A DNA stretch of 64,000 bases from Mycolicibacterium crocinum (lineage in GTDB: Bacteria; Actinomycetota; Actinomycetes; Mycobacteriales; Mycobacteriaceae): NCBI RefSeq assembly GCF_022370635.2, contig NZ_CP092362.2:4712001-4776000 (forward strand), in the 5' to 3' direction. Each line of letters begins with the position of its first letter. Positions within the stretch are counted from its first letter, which is position 1. Of the stretch, positions 8,503-19,830 are shown one piece after another. The position numbers and the translations under genes were made by a program. The notes under the pieces are model-generated. The model did not search any database, was not told where the DNA came from, and saw only the letters and a list, made by a program, of their open reading frames with translations.

Positions 8503-9746
8503 TCGCCGTCGTCGTCGGCGCCGCCGACGGCGATCAGCGCCAGCAGCGCGACCGCCACACCGGCGGTCATCACCACCGACAGCGCGATCTCGTCGTTGCC
8601 CATCAGACCGACGACGGGCGCGATCGCGGCACCCACACCGAACTGCGCGGCACCCAGCAGCGCGGCGGCGGTCCCGGCCGCTTCGTGATGGCGTGACAGC
8701 GCGACGGCGGGAGCGTTCGGGATGACGAAGCCCATCATCGCCAGCACGGCCCACACCGGCACCAGGAAGCCGTAGATGCCGCCGGTGTGCGTCACCGACA
8801 GCACGATGAAGCTCGCGCCCACCACGGTCGCGGCGGCCAGCGCCCACAGCAGGATGCGTTGCGGCGAAAACCGGCGCAGCAGCAGAACATTCACCTGAGT
8901 GGCGGCGACGAACGCGATGGCGCCGGCGCCGAACACCAACGCGAAGGTCTGCTGATCCAGACCGTGGCGGCCCTGCAGCACGAACGCGGCGCCGGCGATG
9001 TAGGCGAACAGCCCGACCATCCCGAGTGCGCCGACGACGACCAGAGCGACGAACCGCAAGTCGCGCAGCAGGCTCACGTAGGTCGCGGCAATCGAGCGCA
9101 CCTGAAGGGGGCGACGATTGCCGACCGGGAGGGTTTCCGGCAGCGCGAGCGCGGCGACCAGAAGCAGCGCGCCGGCCAACACGATCAGCACCGCGAACAC
9201 CCAGTGCCAGGACGCCTTGAGCAGCACGGCCGCACCGAGCGAGGGCGCGACGATCGGCGCCACGCCGAGGATCAGCATCAGTCGCGACATCACGGTGGCT
9301 GCGGCGCTGTCGTCGAACAGGTCACCAACGACGGCGACGGCCACCACCGCCGCGGCGGCCGCACCCATCCCCTGCAACCCGCGCGCCAGACTGAGCACCT
9401 CGATGTTGGGGGCGAACAGGCAGACAAGCGACGCCAGCATGTGCAGCGCGATGCCGCCCATCAAGGGACGGCGACGGCCCAGCGAATCCGACAGGGGGCC
9501 GACGATCAGCTGACCGAGCGCCAGGCCGGCCAGCGTGCCGGTCAGCGTCAGCTGCGCCACCGATGAGGACACCCCGAGCTCGTCGGCGATGCGCGGCAGC
9601 GCAGGCAGATACATGTCGATGGTCAGCGGCCCCAGCGCCACCAGCGCGCCCAGCACGACGATCATCCGCAGCCGGCTCGGCGTGGCCACCTCCGCTGACA
9701 CGGGCGTCTCGTGGCGGGTGGCAGTCACAGTTCGCGATGTTGCCAT
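8499..9746 (-). CDS. MFS drug transporter, Bcr/CflA family
   Basis: This 415-residue, 12-helix inner-membrane transporter carries family hallmarks. TIDMYLPALPRIADEL in helix 1 and the loop motif GPLSDSLGRRRPL are typical of Bcr/CflA drug exporters, followed by RGLQGMGAAAAAV in helix 4. The likely role is proton-driven export of drugs or metabolites. The start at ATG 9746 follows the divergent gap; an upstream in-frame codon at 9818 would add a non-membrane extension without support. The last four bases overlap the stop of the convergent baeRF2-like gene. Confidence 0.88.
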   Translation of the reverse strand: MATSRTVTATRHETPVSAEVATPSRLRMIVVLGALVALGPLTIDMYLPALPRIADELGVSSSVAQLTLTGTLAGLALGQLIVGPLSDSLGRRRPLMGGIALHMLASLVCLFAPNIEVLSLARGLQGMGAAAAAVVAVAVVGDLFDDSAAATVMSRLMLILGVAPIVAPSLGAAVLLKASWHWVFAVLIVLAGALLLVAALALPETLPVGNRRPLQVRSIAATYVSLLRDLRFVALVVVGALGMVGLFAYIAGAAFVLQGRHGLDQQTFALVFGAGAIAFVAATQVNVLLLRRFSPQRILLWALAAATVVGASFIVLSVTHTGGIYGFLVPVWAVLAMMGFVIPNAPAVALSRHHEAAGTAAALLGAAQFGVGAAIAPVVGLMGNDEIALSVVMTAGVAVALLALIAVGGADDDGD

Positions 9747-9885
9747 GCACACCCACAGCACGCTCAAGCGATTATTTGTTCCGCCTGCGGCTATCCAACC
9801 CGCGGTGACCCAGATCACCGCGGGGCACGTTTTTGCGGGGGTCGTTCGTTAGCCTGAGAGCACGCCAAGTTAGGAAGGCACGCGC

Positions 9886-10641
9886 ATGAAGGTCCGCCGA
9901 CGAGGCAGTTCTCCGGAACGGTTGCCTGCGCAGGTCGAGGATGACGCGACCATGTCCGCGCGGGTGCTCTCCCAGATCATCGAGCGCAGTACCCGAGCCC
10001 AGGCGCCGGCCGTCAAGGCCTACGTCGCCCGGCTGCGGCGCGCGAACCCCGAGGCGAGCCCGGCGGAGATCGTCACCAAGATCGAGACTCGGTACCTGGC
10101 CGCGGTGATGGCCAGCGGCGCTGCCGTCGGATCGGCCGCCGCGTTCCCCGGGATCGGCACCCTGGCGGCCTTGTCGGCGGTGGCCGGCGAGACGCTGGTG
10201 TTCCTGGAGGCCACCGCCGTATTCGTGCTCGCTGTCGCCGACGTCCACGGCATCCCGCTCGAGCAGCGGGAGCGGCGGCGGGCGCTGGTTCTGGCAGTGC
10301 TCGTCGGCGAGGAGAGCAAGGGGGCGATCACCGACCTGATCGGCCCGAGCCGCACCAGCGGCGCGTGGCTGACCGAGGGCGCCGAAATGATTCCGCTGCC
10401 CGCGTTGTCACAGCTGAACAGCCGCCTGATGCGGTACTTCGTAAAGCGCTTCACGCTCAAGCGTTCTGCGATGGCGTTCGGCAAAATGCTGCCCGTCGGC
10501 ATCGGTGCCGCGGTCGGTGGCGGCGGTAACCGAATGATGGGCAAAAAGATAGTGAACAATGCCCGCGCGGCGTTTGGGCCCGCGCCCAGCCGGTGGCCGG
10601 TGAGCTTGCACCTGCTGCCTGCGATCGAGCCCGGCGGATAA
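9886..10641 (+). CDS. Membrane-associated protein upstream of kgd (Rv1249c-like)
   Basis: This 251-residue protein corresponds by position to Rv1249c, which also precedes kgd in M. tuberculosis. A hydrophobic stretch of about 50 residues (VMASGAAVGSAAAFPGIGTLAALSAVAGETLVFLEATAVFVLAVAD, seen here only as a hydrophobic profile) could form one or two membrane segments. A glycine-rich segment (GIGAAVGGGGNRMMG) near the C-terminus recalls EcsC-type proteins. AGGAAGG is placed about 7 nt before the ATG. Function is unknown; co-orientation with kgd does not by itself show a link. Confidence 0.8.
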   Translation: MKVRRRGSSPERLPAQVEDDATMSARVLSQIIERSTRAQAPAVKAYVARLRRANPEASPAEIVTKIETRYLAAVMASGAAVGSAAAFPGIGTLAALSAVAGETLVFLEATAVFVLAVADVHGIPLEQRERRRALVLAVLVGEESKGAITDLIGPSRTSGAWLTEGAEMIPLPALSQLNSRLMRYFVKRFTLKRSAMAFGKMLPVGIGAAVGGGGNRMMGKKIVNNARAAFGPAPSRWPVSLHLLPAIEPGG

Positions 10642-10818
10642 CCGTTCACCGACCTCCGTCGACCAGTTGTCGCACCACCCCGGGGCATGGAGCTGACGTG
10701 CTTCGGGAACAGATAAGAAGCGATAGCCTTTTAGACGGCGGCCGTGGGGGCACCAAAATTGGGGCAAACCGTCCAAGTGCGGCTTGCCCGGACGAAGGAA
10801 TTGAGGCGAGCAACTGCC

Positions 10819-14553
<3,735 letters not shown>

Positions 14554-14555
14554 TT

Positions 14556-14632
14556 CTGCCGACTGTGGGCCTCATGCACGCGAAATCGCCATTTCGTCTG
14601 CAGGAGGCCCACACTCGAAGCTCCTGCCGACT
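14556..14632. repeat. Long palindrome flanked by 9-bp direct repeats, between convergent genes
   Basis: GTGGGCCTC (14565-14573) pairs perfectly with GAGGCCCAC (14604-14612). Inside, TGCA pairs with TGCA and CGAAAT with ATTTCG around a CGCC loop, giving a hairpin of about 48 nt with few mismatches. CTGCCGACT occurs at 14556-14564, directly abutting the palindrome, and again at 14624-14632. The element sits between the stops of kgd and the DUF732 gene and could end transcription from both sides. No U-tract follows. Confidence 0.75.
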
Positions 14633-14642
14633 AAGCGCGCAG

Positions 14643-15017
14643 CTAGAAGCCGAAGTTGTTCAGCAGATCCAGCGGGATCGGCGAGTTGCCGTTCGCCAGG
14701 TCCTGCATGGCGCGTGGGCAGAAGAAGGACACGGCGATGCCGGTGAACATGGTCGCCGGGCCCAGCGGTCGGCCCATCCGGTCGGCGACGGTCGAGGCGA
14801 TGTCGGCGGTGTTCTGGCTGCGGTCGGCCAGCAGCGGGCAGATCGACTGCCCCATCTCGACAGCCTGAGCAGGGTCCATTCCGGTGATGCCGGCATTGCC
14901 CAGCGCGGCCAGGAAGTCGTCGGTGGTGGTGTCGGCCTGCGCGGGCGCGGCCAGCGCGACAGCGCCGGCGATCAATCCCGCAACCGCCCCGGCGCTGGCC
15001 ATACGGCGAAATGTCAT
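14643..15017 (-). CDS. Secreted DUF732 protein
   Basis: This 124-residue exported protein has a Sec signal peptide (MTFRRMAS, a hydrophobic core, then APAQA before Asp-Thr). The mature part is a typical DUF732 domain: DDFLAALGNAGITGMDPAQAVEMGQSIC, helical, with two cysteines (SIC and FFC) that probably form a disulfide. Mycobacteria carry many such small secreted proteins, including Rv1271c; their role is not known. It converges on kgd across the palindromic element, and its start is divergent from the SDR at 15119. Confidence 0.88.
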   Translation of the reverse strand: MTFRRMASAGAVAGLIAGAVALAAPAQADTTTDDFLAALGNAGITGMDPAQAVEMGQSICPLLADRSQNTADIASTVADRMGRPLGPATMFTGIAVSFFCPRAMQDLANGNSPIPLDLLNNFGF

Positions 15018-15118
15018 GCTCTAAGCATCGCGGTCGGCTATCCCGCTGTTACCAGCGGGGTGCCCACCCGATAACCTGAGCCCATTCGACACACGTCAAA
15101 CAACGCGAGGAGTCGCTC

Positions 15119-15949
15119 ATGCAGGGGTTTGCCGGGAAGGTAGCCGTCGTCACCGGGGCCGGGTCGGGCATCGGCCAGGCACTCGCGATGGAACTGGGCC
15201 GATCGGGCGCCAAGCTGGCCATCAGCGATATCGACACCGAGGGCCTGGCGGTCACCGAGGAGCGACTGAAGGCGATCGGCGTCGACGTCAAGGCGGACCG
15301 GCTTAACGTCACCGAGCGCGAGGCCTTCCAGGCCTACGCCGACGGCGTCAAGGCGCACTTCGGCAAGGTGAACCAGATCTACAACAACGCCGGTATCGCG
15401 TACTCCGGTGACGTCGAGATCAGCCAGTACAAGGACATCGAGCGAGTGATGGACGTCGATTTCTGGGGTGTCGTCAACGGCACCAAAGTCTTCCTGCCAT
15501 ACCTGATCGAGTCCGGCGACGGCCACGTCATCAACGTCTCGAGCCTATTCGGCATCTTCTCCGTGCCGGGTCAGGCCGCCTACAACGCGGCCAAGTTCGC
15601 GGTGCGCGGGTTCACCGAGGCTCTGCGTCAGGAGATGATCCTGGCCAAGCACCCGGTCAAGGTCACCACGGTGCACCCGGGCGGCATCAAGACTGCGATC
15701 GCGCGCAACTCCACCGTGGCCGAAGGACTCGACCAGGCCGAGATGGCCAAGGCGTTCGACAAGAAGCTCGCCAGGACGACGCCGGAGCGCGCGGCCGAGA
15801 TCATCCTCGATGCGGTCCGCAAGAACAAGGCTCGGGTGCTCGTCGGCGCCGATGCCAAGATCCTCGACGTGATCGTGCGCATCACCGGGTCGGGCTACCA
15901 GCAGTTGTTCTCCACCGTGCTGCCCAAGCTTTCCCCGCCGATGCGCTGA
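15119..15949 (+). CDS. Short-chain dehydrogenase (Rv1245c-like)
   Basis: This 276-residue classical SDR has TGAGSGIG (residues 12-19), NNAG (89-92), a catalytic serine in NVSSL (about 141) and YNAAK (Tyr155, Lys159). The C-terminal extension beyond the core (about 80 residues with DKKLARTTPERAAEIILDAV) is common in mycobacterial homologues. GAGGAG about 7 nt before the ATG supports the start. By position and sequence it matches Rv1245c. It converges with lpqZ, leaving only 5 bp between the stops. Substrate unknown. Confidence 0.92.
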   Translation: MQGFAGKVAVVTGAGSGIGQALAMELGRSGAKLAISDIDTEGLAVTEERLKAIGVDVKADRLNVTEREAFQAYADGVKAHFGKVNQIYNNAGIAYSGDVEISQYKDIERVMDVDFWGVVNGTKVFLPYLIESGDGHVINVSSLFGIFSVPGQAAYNAAKFAVRGFTEALRQEMILAKHPVKVTTVHPGGIKTAIARNSTVAEGLDQAEMAKAFDKKLARTTPERAAEIILDAVRKNKARVLVGADAKILDVIVRITGSGYQQLFSTVLPKLSPPMR

Positions 15950-15954
15950 ATTCG

Positions 15955-16794
15955 CTAGCGCCCCAAGGGGTGTTCCGACAGCCACTCTTCGGCGACCGAA
16001 CGCGGGTCGCGCCCGTCGGCGACGTGATGCCGCATGTCGACGAGCGAGCCGGTGTCGAGGACACCGGCGAGTTCGTTGATCGCGCGCACCTGTTGGGTGT
16101 CGAGTTCGTTGCGCCGGTAGAGCGGCACGACGTTCTCGGCCATCACCAGCTCCGGCTTGCGATCGGCCAGGACGACGACATCGCTGGGCACGCCGGTGTC
16201 GGCGGTCCCTGTCCAGGCGGCCGTGACGTCGCCGGCCCGCAGCGCGGCGAACATCGTTGCCGCATCCGGGAATTCGCGCGGCGCGGGCAGCGTGCAGCCA
16301 CCCACCACAGTCGGCAACCCCCGCACGTGCGCGACGGCCCCGACCCGCAGCCCGGCACAGTGGCTCACCAACGCGGTCAGGTCACGGCTGCCCCAGGCGG
16401 CGGCGGTCGCGTCGGTCACGGCCAGCGCGGGCTTGTCGTCGGCGGAGGTGGTGTAGTCACCGGCGGCCACCCCTTCGGGCAGGACGCCGAGCAGCGCCTT
16501 GTACACCTGCGAGTCCGAGCGGGCCGTTGCGCCGGGGGCGAACTTCTGCAGTAGCCGGCCGGTGAATCCCGGCACCACGCTGACGGCGCCGGAATCCATT
16601 GCCTTCAGTGGATCCGCGACGATCTCCACGTGCGCGGCGGTCCCATACGAGCGCAGCGCCGCGGCATACAGATTGGCCAGCAGGGTGTACTCCGGGTCGG
16701 CGGTCGCGCCGACAGCCAGCGACGGACCCGGCGCCGGCGACCCGCAGGCCACCGCCACCAGAACCAGCAGTCCCAGCATCAGCCGCCGAAACAC
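15955..16794 (-). CDS. lpqZ: Substrate-binding lipoprotein, OpuAC-like
   Basis: This is a periplasmic binding lipoprotein of about 279 residues in the glycine betaine/choline (OpuAC/ProX) family. The start is taken as GTG at 16794: VFRRLMLGLLVLVAVAC then forms a compact lipoprotein signal with the lipid-bearing cysteine at about residue 17. Longer frames would run back into the malic enzyme gene. The mature part contains the expected VGATADPEYTLLANLY and VVPGFTGRLLQ strands. No transporter genes sit beside it, so it is an orphan, as in M. tuberculosis LpqZ (Rv1244). The ligand is not known. Confidence 0.85.
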   Translation of the reverse strand: MFRRLMLGLLVLVAVACGSPAPGPSLAVGATADPEYTLLANLYAAALRSYGTAAHVEIVADPLKAMDSGAVSVVPGFTGRLLQKFAPGATARSDSQVYKALLGVLPEGVAAGDYTTSADDKPALAVTDATAAAWGSRDLTALVSHCAGLRVGAVAHVRGLPTVVGGCTLPAPREFPDAATMFAALRAGDVTAAWTGTADTGVPSDVVVLADRKPELVMAENVVPLYRRNELDTQQVRAINELAGVLDTGSLVDMRHHVADGRDPRSVAEEWLSEHPLGR

Positions 16795-16816
16795 CGTCGG
16801 CCTCAACAGGTTTCGA

Positions 16817-17986
16817 TCAAGCTTCGGATGCCGCTGCCACCGCCGCGGCCACCGCGGGGCCAACGCGCGGGTCCAGAGGACTCGGCACAATGTGGTCGGC
16901 CGCCAGGTCGTCCCCGACCACCGAGAAGATCGCCTCAGCCGCTGCGACTTTCATCTTCTCGGTGATGCGCCGTGCGCCGGCGTCCAGCGCACCCCGGAAC
17001 ACACCGGGGAAGGCCAGAACGTTGTTGATCTGATTCGGGAAGTCGCTGCGCCCGGTGGCCACGACCGCGGCGTGCTTGCGGGCCGCGTCCGGGTGGATCT
17101 CCGGATCCGGGTTGGACATCGCGAACACGATGCCGCCCGGCGTCATCGTCGCGATCAACTCTTCGGGCACCAGGCCGGCCGAGACCCCCATGAACGCGTC
17201 GGCGCCGTTGACCGCCTCGGCGATCCCGCCGGTGAGTCCGCGCGGGTTCGTCCGCGCGGCCAGATCCGCCTTGACCGAGTTCATATCGGTGCGGCCGGTG
17301 TGCAGGATGCCCTGGCTGTCGAGCACCGTGATGTCGGTGATGCCCGCGGCAAGCAGGATGTTCGTGCACGCGACACCCGCGGCACCCGCACCCGACATGA
17401 CGACCTTCAGCGAGTGCATGTCGCGATCCAGGTGCTTGGTGGCGCCCATCAGCGCGGCGAGCACGACGATCGCGGTGCCGTGCTGGTCATCGTGCATGAC
17501 GGGGCAGTCCAGTGCCTCGATCAGCCGTCGCTCGATCTCGAAGCACCGCGGCGCGGAGATGTCCTCCAGGTTCACCGCGCCGAAGGTCGGGCGCAGCCGG
17601 ATGATCGTCTCGACGATCTCGTCGGGGTCCTTGGTGTCCAGCACGATCGGGATGGAATCCAGCCCGCCGAAGGTCTTGAACAGCGCGGACTTGCCCTCCA
17701 TCACCGGAAGCGACGCCGCGGGACCGATATCGCCGAGGCCGAGGACCGCGGTGCCGTCGCTGATCACCGCAACCAGGCGGTTCGACCAGGTGTACTTCTT
17801 GGCCAAGGTGTGGTCGGAGGCGATCGCGCGGCTGACCTGGGCTACGCCCGGGGTGTAGGCGATCGACAGGGCGCGCTGGGTGTCCAGCGGGGCCTTCAGC
17901 TCGACGGACAGCTTCCCGCCGACGTGAGCGGCGAAGATCTCTTCGTCGTCGATAACGACGCGGGGGGTACTCACCGTTTCGGACAC
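16817..17986 (-). CDS. Malic enzyme, short bacterial form
   Basis: This 389-residue enzyme should decarboxylate L-malate to pyruvate with NAD(P)+ and Mg2+/Mn2+ in the cytoplasm. The malic N-terminal domain shows LSIAYTPGVAQVSR, ISDGTAVLGLGDIGP and the metal and substrate segment VNLEDISAPRCFEIE. The NAD-binding domain has the Rossmann motif GAGAAGVAC and the late motif FAMSNPDPEI. It lacks the C-terminal phosphotransacetylase domain of the longer malic enzymes. M. tuberculosis has mdh (Rv1240) near this position instead. lpqZ follows 22 bp downstream, so the two may be cotranscribed. Confidence 0.92.
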   Translation of the reverse strand: MSETVSTPRVVIDDEEIFAAHVGGKLSVELKAPLDTQRALSIAYTPGVAQVSRAIASDHTLAKKYTWSNRLVAVISDGTAVLGLGDIGPAASLPVMEGKSALFKTFGGLDSIPIVLDTKDPDEIVETIIRLRPTFGAVNLEDISAPRCFEIERRLIEALDCPVMHDDQHGTAIVVLAALMGATKHLDRDMHSLKVVMSGAGAAGVACTNILLAAGITDITVLDSQGILHTGRTDMNSVKADLAARTNPRGLTGGIAEAVNGADAFMGVSAGLVPEELIATMTPGGIVFAMSNPDPEIHPDAARKHAAVVATGRSDFPNQINNVLAFPGVFRGALDAGARRITEKMKVAAAEAIFSVVGDDLAADHIVPSPLDPRVGPAVAAAVAAASEA

Positions 17987-18014
17987 GGCGTCAGGGTACT
18001 CGCCCCCGAAACCT

Positions 18015-18095
18015 CACCGACCAGGGTCTCCCTGCGGTGAACTACGCCGGGAAGCCTACTGGCGCGTAACATTTCTGCGGGGCCCGTCAGGGCCC
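18015..18095 (+). promoter_or_regulatory. Structured leader with three hairpins before corA
   Basis: Three potential RNA hairpins lie between the divergent malic enzyme gene and corA. In the first, CACC (18015-18018) plus CAGGG (18022-18026) pair with CCCTG (18030-18034) plus GGTG (18036-18039). In the second, CGCC (18045-18048) pairs with GGCG (18061-18064) around GGGAAGCCTACT. In the third, GGGCCC (18080-18085) pairs with GGGCCC (18090-18095). It lies 28 nt before the start codon. It does not match the M-box riboswitch core that I know. Confidence 0.5.
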
Positions 18096-18123
18096 TGCCT
18101 GCCGCCTGAGGGGAGGTCGGATC

Positions 18124-19230
18124 ATGCCGTCGTTTCGCGCTCGACCACAGGCATTGCTGGGAGGGAACCGCTCCCGACCCACTTCCCCCGTCGATGCCAA
18201 GCGCATCCACGTCCCCGTCGCACGGGCGATGGTCGACTGCGCCATCTATGTCGACGGCAACCGGCTGGCCGGCAAGTACACCCACGCGGCCGCGTTGGAA
18301 AAGGTCCGCGAATTGCAGGCCGGCGGCCAGAAGGCGTTCGTCTGGATCGGGCTGCACGAACCCGACGAACATCAGATGCAGGCGGTGGCCGAGGTGTTCG
18401 GCCTGCACCCGCTGGCCGTCGAAGATGCCGTGCACGCCCACCAGCGTCCCAAGGTGGAGCGCTACGACGACACCCTGTTCCTGGTCCTCAAGACGGTGAC
18501 CTACGTGCCGCACGAGTCGGTGGCACTGGCCCGCGAGATCGTCGAGACCGGCGAGATCATGGTGTTCGTCGGATCCGACTTCGTCGTGACGGTGCGCCAC
18601 GGCGACCACACCGGGCTGGCCGGCCTGCGCAAGCACCTGGAGGAGGAGCACCAGCACCTGTCGCTGGGCCCGTACGCGGTGATGCACGCCATCGCCGATC
18701 ACGTCGTGGACACCTACCGCGACGTCAGCGAGCTGATGGAAAGAGACATCGACGCCATCGAATCGGAGACGTTCTCGCCGCTGAAGAAAACCGACATCGA
18801 GCCGATCTATCTGCTCAAGCGCGAAGTCGTCGAATTGCGAAGGGCGGTATCACCACTCACCGTCGCGCTGGCACGCTTCAACCCCGAGTTCAAGGACTTG
18901 ATGACCAAAGAGGTGTTGCGCTACATGCGCGACGTCCTCGATCACCAGACCCAGGCCGCCGACCGCATCGCCTCCTACGACGAAATGTTGTCGTCGCTGG
19001 TGCAGGCCGCCCTGGCCAAGGTCGGCATGCAGCAGAACGTCGACATGCGCAAGATCTCGGCGTGGGTCGCGATCGCGGCGGTGCCGACGATGATCGCCGG
19101 TATCTACGGCATGAATTTCGAGCACATGCCCGAGTTGTCATGGACGTGGGGCTATCCCGCGGTGCTGCTGCTGATGGTGACGGTGTGTGGGTTCCTGTAC
19201 CACAACTTCCGCCGCAACCACTGGCTGTAG
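18124..19230 (+). CDS. corA: CorA-family Mg2+/divalent cation channel
   Basis: This 368-residue protein is a CorA channel, a homopentamer that admits Mg2+ (and possibly Co2+/Ni2+) down its gradient. The cytoplasmic N-terminal domain is followed by a long helical willow/stalk region (ALEKVRELQ through LVQAALAKVGM). Two C-terminal membrane helices carry the pore signature YGMNFEHMPEL (GMN at 329-331), and the basic C-terminus HNFRRNHWL follows. Length matches M. tuberculosis CorA (Rv1239c). GGGGAGG lies about 7 nt before the ATG. The preceding structured leader may regulate expression. Confidence 0.95.
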   Translation: MPSFRARPQALLGGNRSRPTSPVDAKRIHVPVARAMVDCAIYVDGNRLAGKYTHAAALEKVRELQAGGQKAFVWIGLHEPDEHQMQAVAEVFGLHPLAVEDAVHAHQRPKVERYDDTLFLVLKTVTYVPHESVALAREIVETGEIMVFVGSDFVVTVRHGDHTGLAGLRKHLEEEHQHLSLGPYAVMHAIADHVVDTYRDVSELMERDIDAIESETFSPLKKTDIEPIYLLKREVVELRRAVSPLTVALARFNPEFKDLMTKEVLRYMRDVLDHQTQAADRIASYDEMLSSLVQAALAKVGMQQNVDMRKISAWVAIAAVPTMIAGIYGMNFEHMPELSWTWGYPAVLLLMVTVCGFLYHNFRRNHWL

Positions 19231-19233
19231 CAC

Positions 19234-19830
19234 TCAACCAGGTTGTGCCGCACGACGATTCGGGTCGGTCACGTCGACTCCGTCGTCGAGCCACGCCTGA
19301 CGCATGGCTTCGGCACCCTTGAGCCGCACCCAGGCGGCCTCATTCTGGGTGAGCGGAGTCGCGGTCAGGAAATGCACCGGGTCGCGCGGCGCCTCCAGCG
19401 GGAGATCGGGAAGAGCCGAATCGCCAAGCAGGACAGCGGTGAACGCCGCACCCTCCCACAACGGCGCGGACAGGTCGATCAGCGCGTCGGCTACCAGCAC
19501 CACGCCCTCGACGGCGGGCGTCGCCGCCACCACGGCCAGGCTGCGCGCCAGACCCGGGGTCGGCGCGGTGGCGCGCAGGGTCAGCACGACCTCGGCCCGC
19601 GGGCCGTGCACCGGGTCCGCCACACCAGATGACGCCTCGCTCATCGGATGACGCGAACACCCCAGCGTCACATAGTGAGCCACGCCGTTCGGGTCCGGCC
19701 CGAACCGCAGGACCTCCATGCGTTCCAGTCCCAGGAACGTCACGCTGGCCGAATCCGGTTCGGCGTCGATTCCGGCGGCGGCGAAATGCCCGCGCACATG
19801 AGCGCGGACCGCATCCAGGGGCTGACTCAC
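19234..19830 (-). CDS. Suppressor-of-fused (SUFU) domain protein
   Basis: This 198-residue cytoplasmic protein resembles bacterial SUFU-domain proteins. It has the pattern HVRGHF near the start, VTLGCSRHPM in the middle, the central ELVLT-type strand as EVVLTLRATA, and a late LPLEAPRDPVHFLTATPLTQNEAAWVR segment. Many SUFU proteins in bacteria are toxin-immunity or unknown proteins. The start is GTG at 19830, whose last bases overlap the sugC stop (GTGA), so it is translationally coupled to the trehalose transporter. Its stop is 3 bp from the corA stop. It is absent from this position in M. tuberculosis as I know it. Confidence 0.75.
   Translation of the reverse strand: MSQPLDAVRAHVRGHFAAAGIDAEPDSASVTFLGLERMEVLRFGPDPNGVAHYVTLGCSRHPMSEASSGVADPVHGPRAEVVLTLRATAPTPGLARSLAVVAATPAVEGVVLVADALIDLSAPLWEGAAFTAVLLGDSALPDLPLEAPRDPVHFLTATPLTQNEAAWVRLKGAEAMRQAWLDDGVDVTDPNRRAAQPG

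Noticed and set aside
14556..14632. Classical insertion sequence with target duplication
   Set aside because: There is no room for a transposase, so at most it is a small non-autonomous palindromic element. The direct repeats could also be chance.
18001..18123. M-box (ykoK) magnesium riboswitch before corA
   Set aside because: The leader is structured, but the conserved M-box segments (for example GGTGAGGCTCCT) are missing. Reported only as an unknown structured leader.
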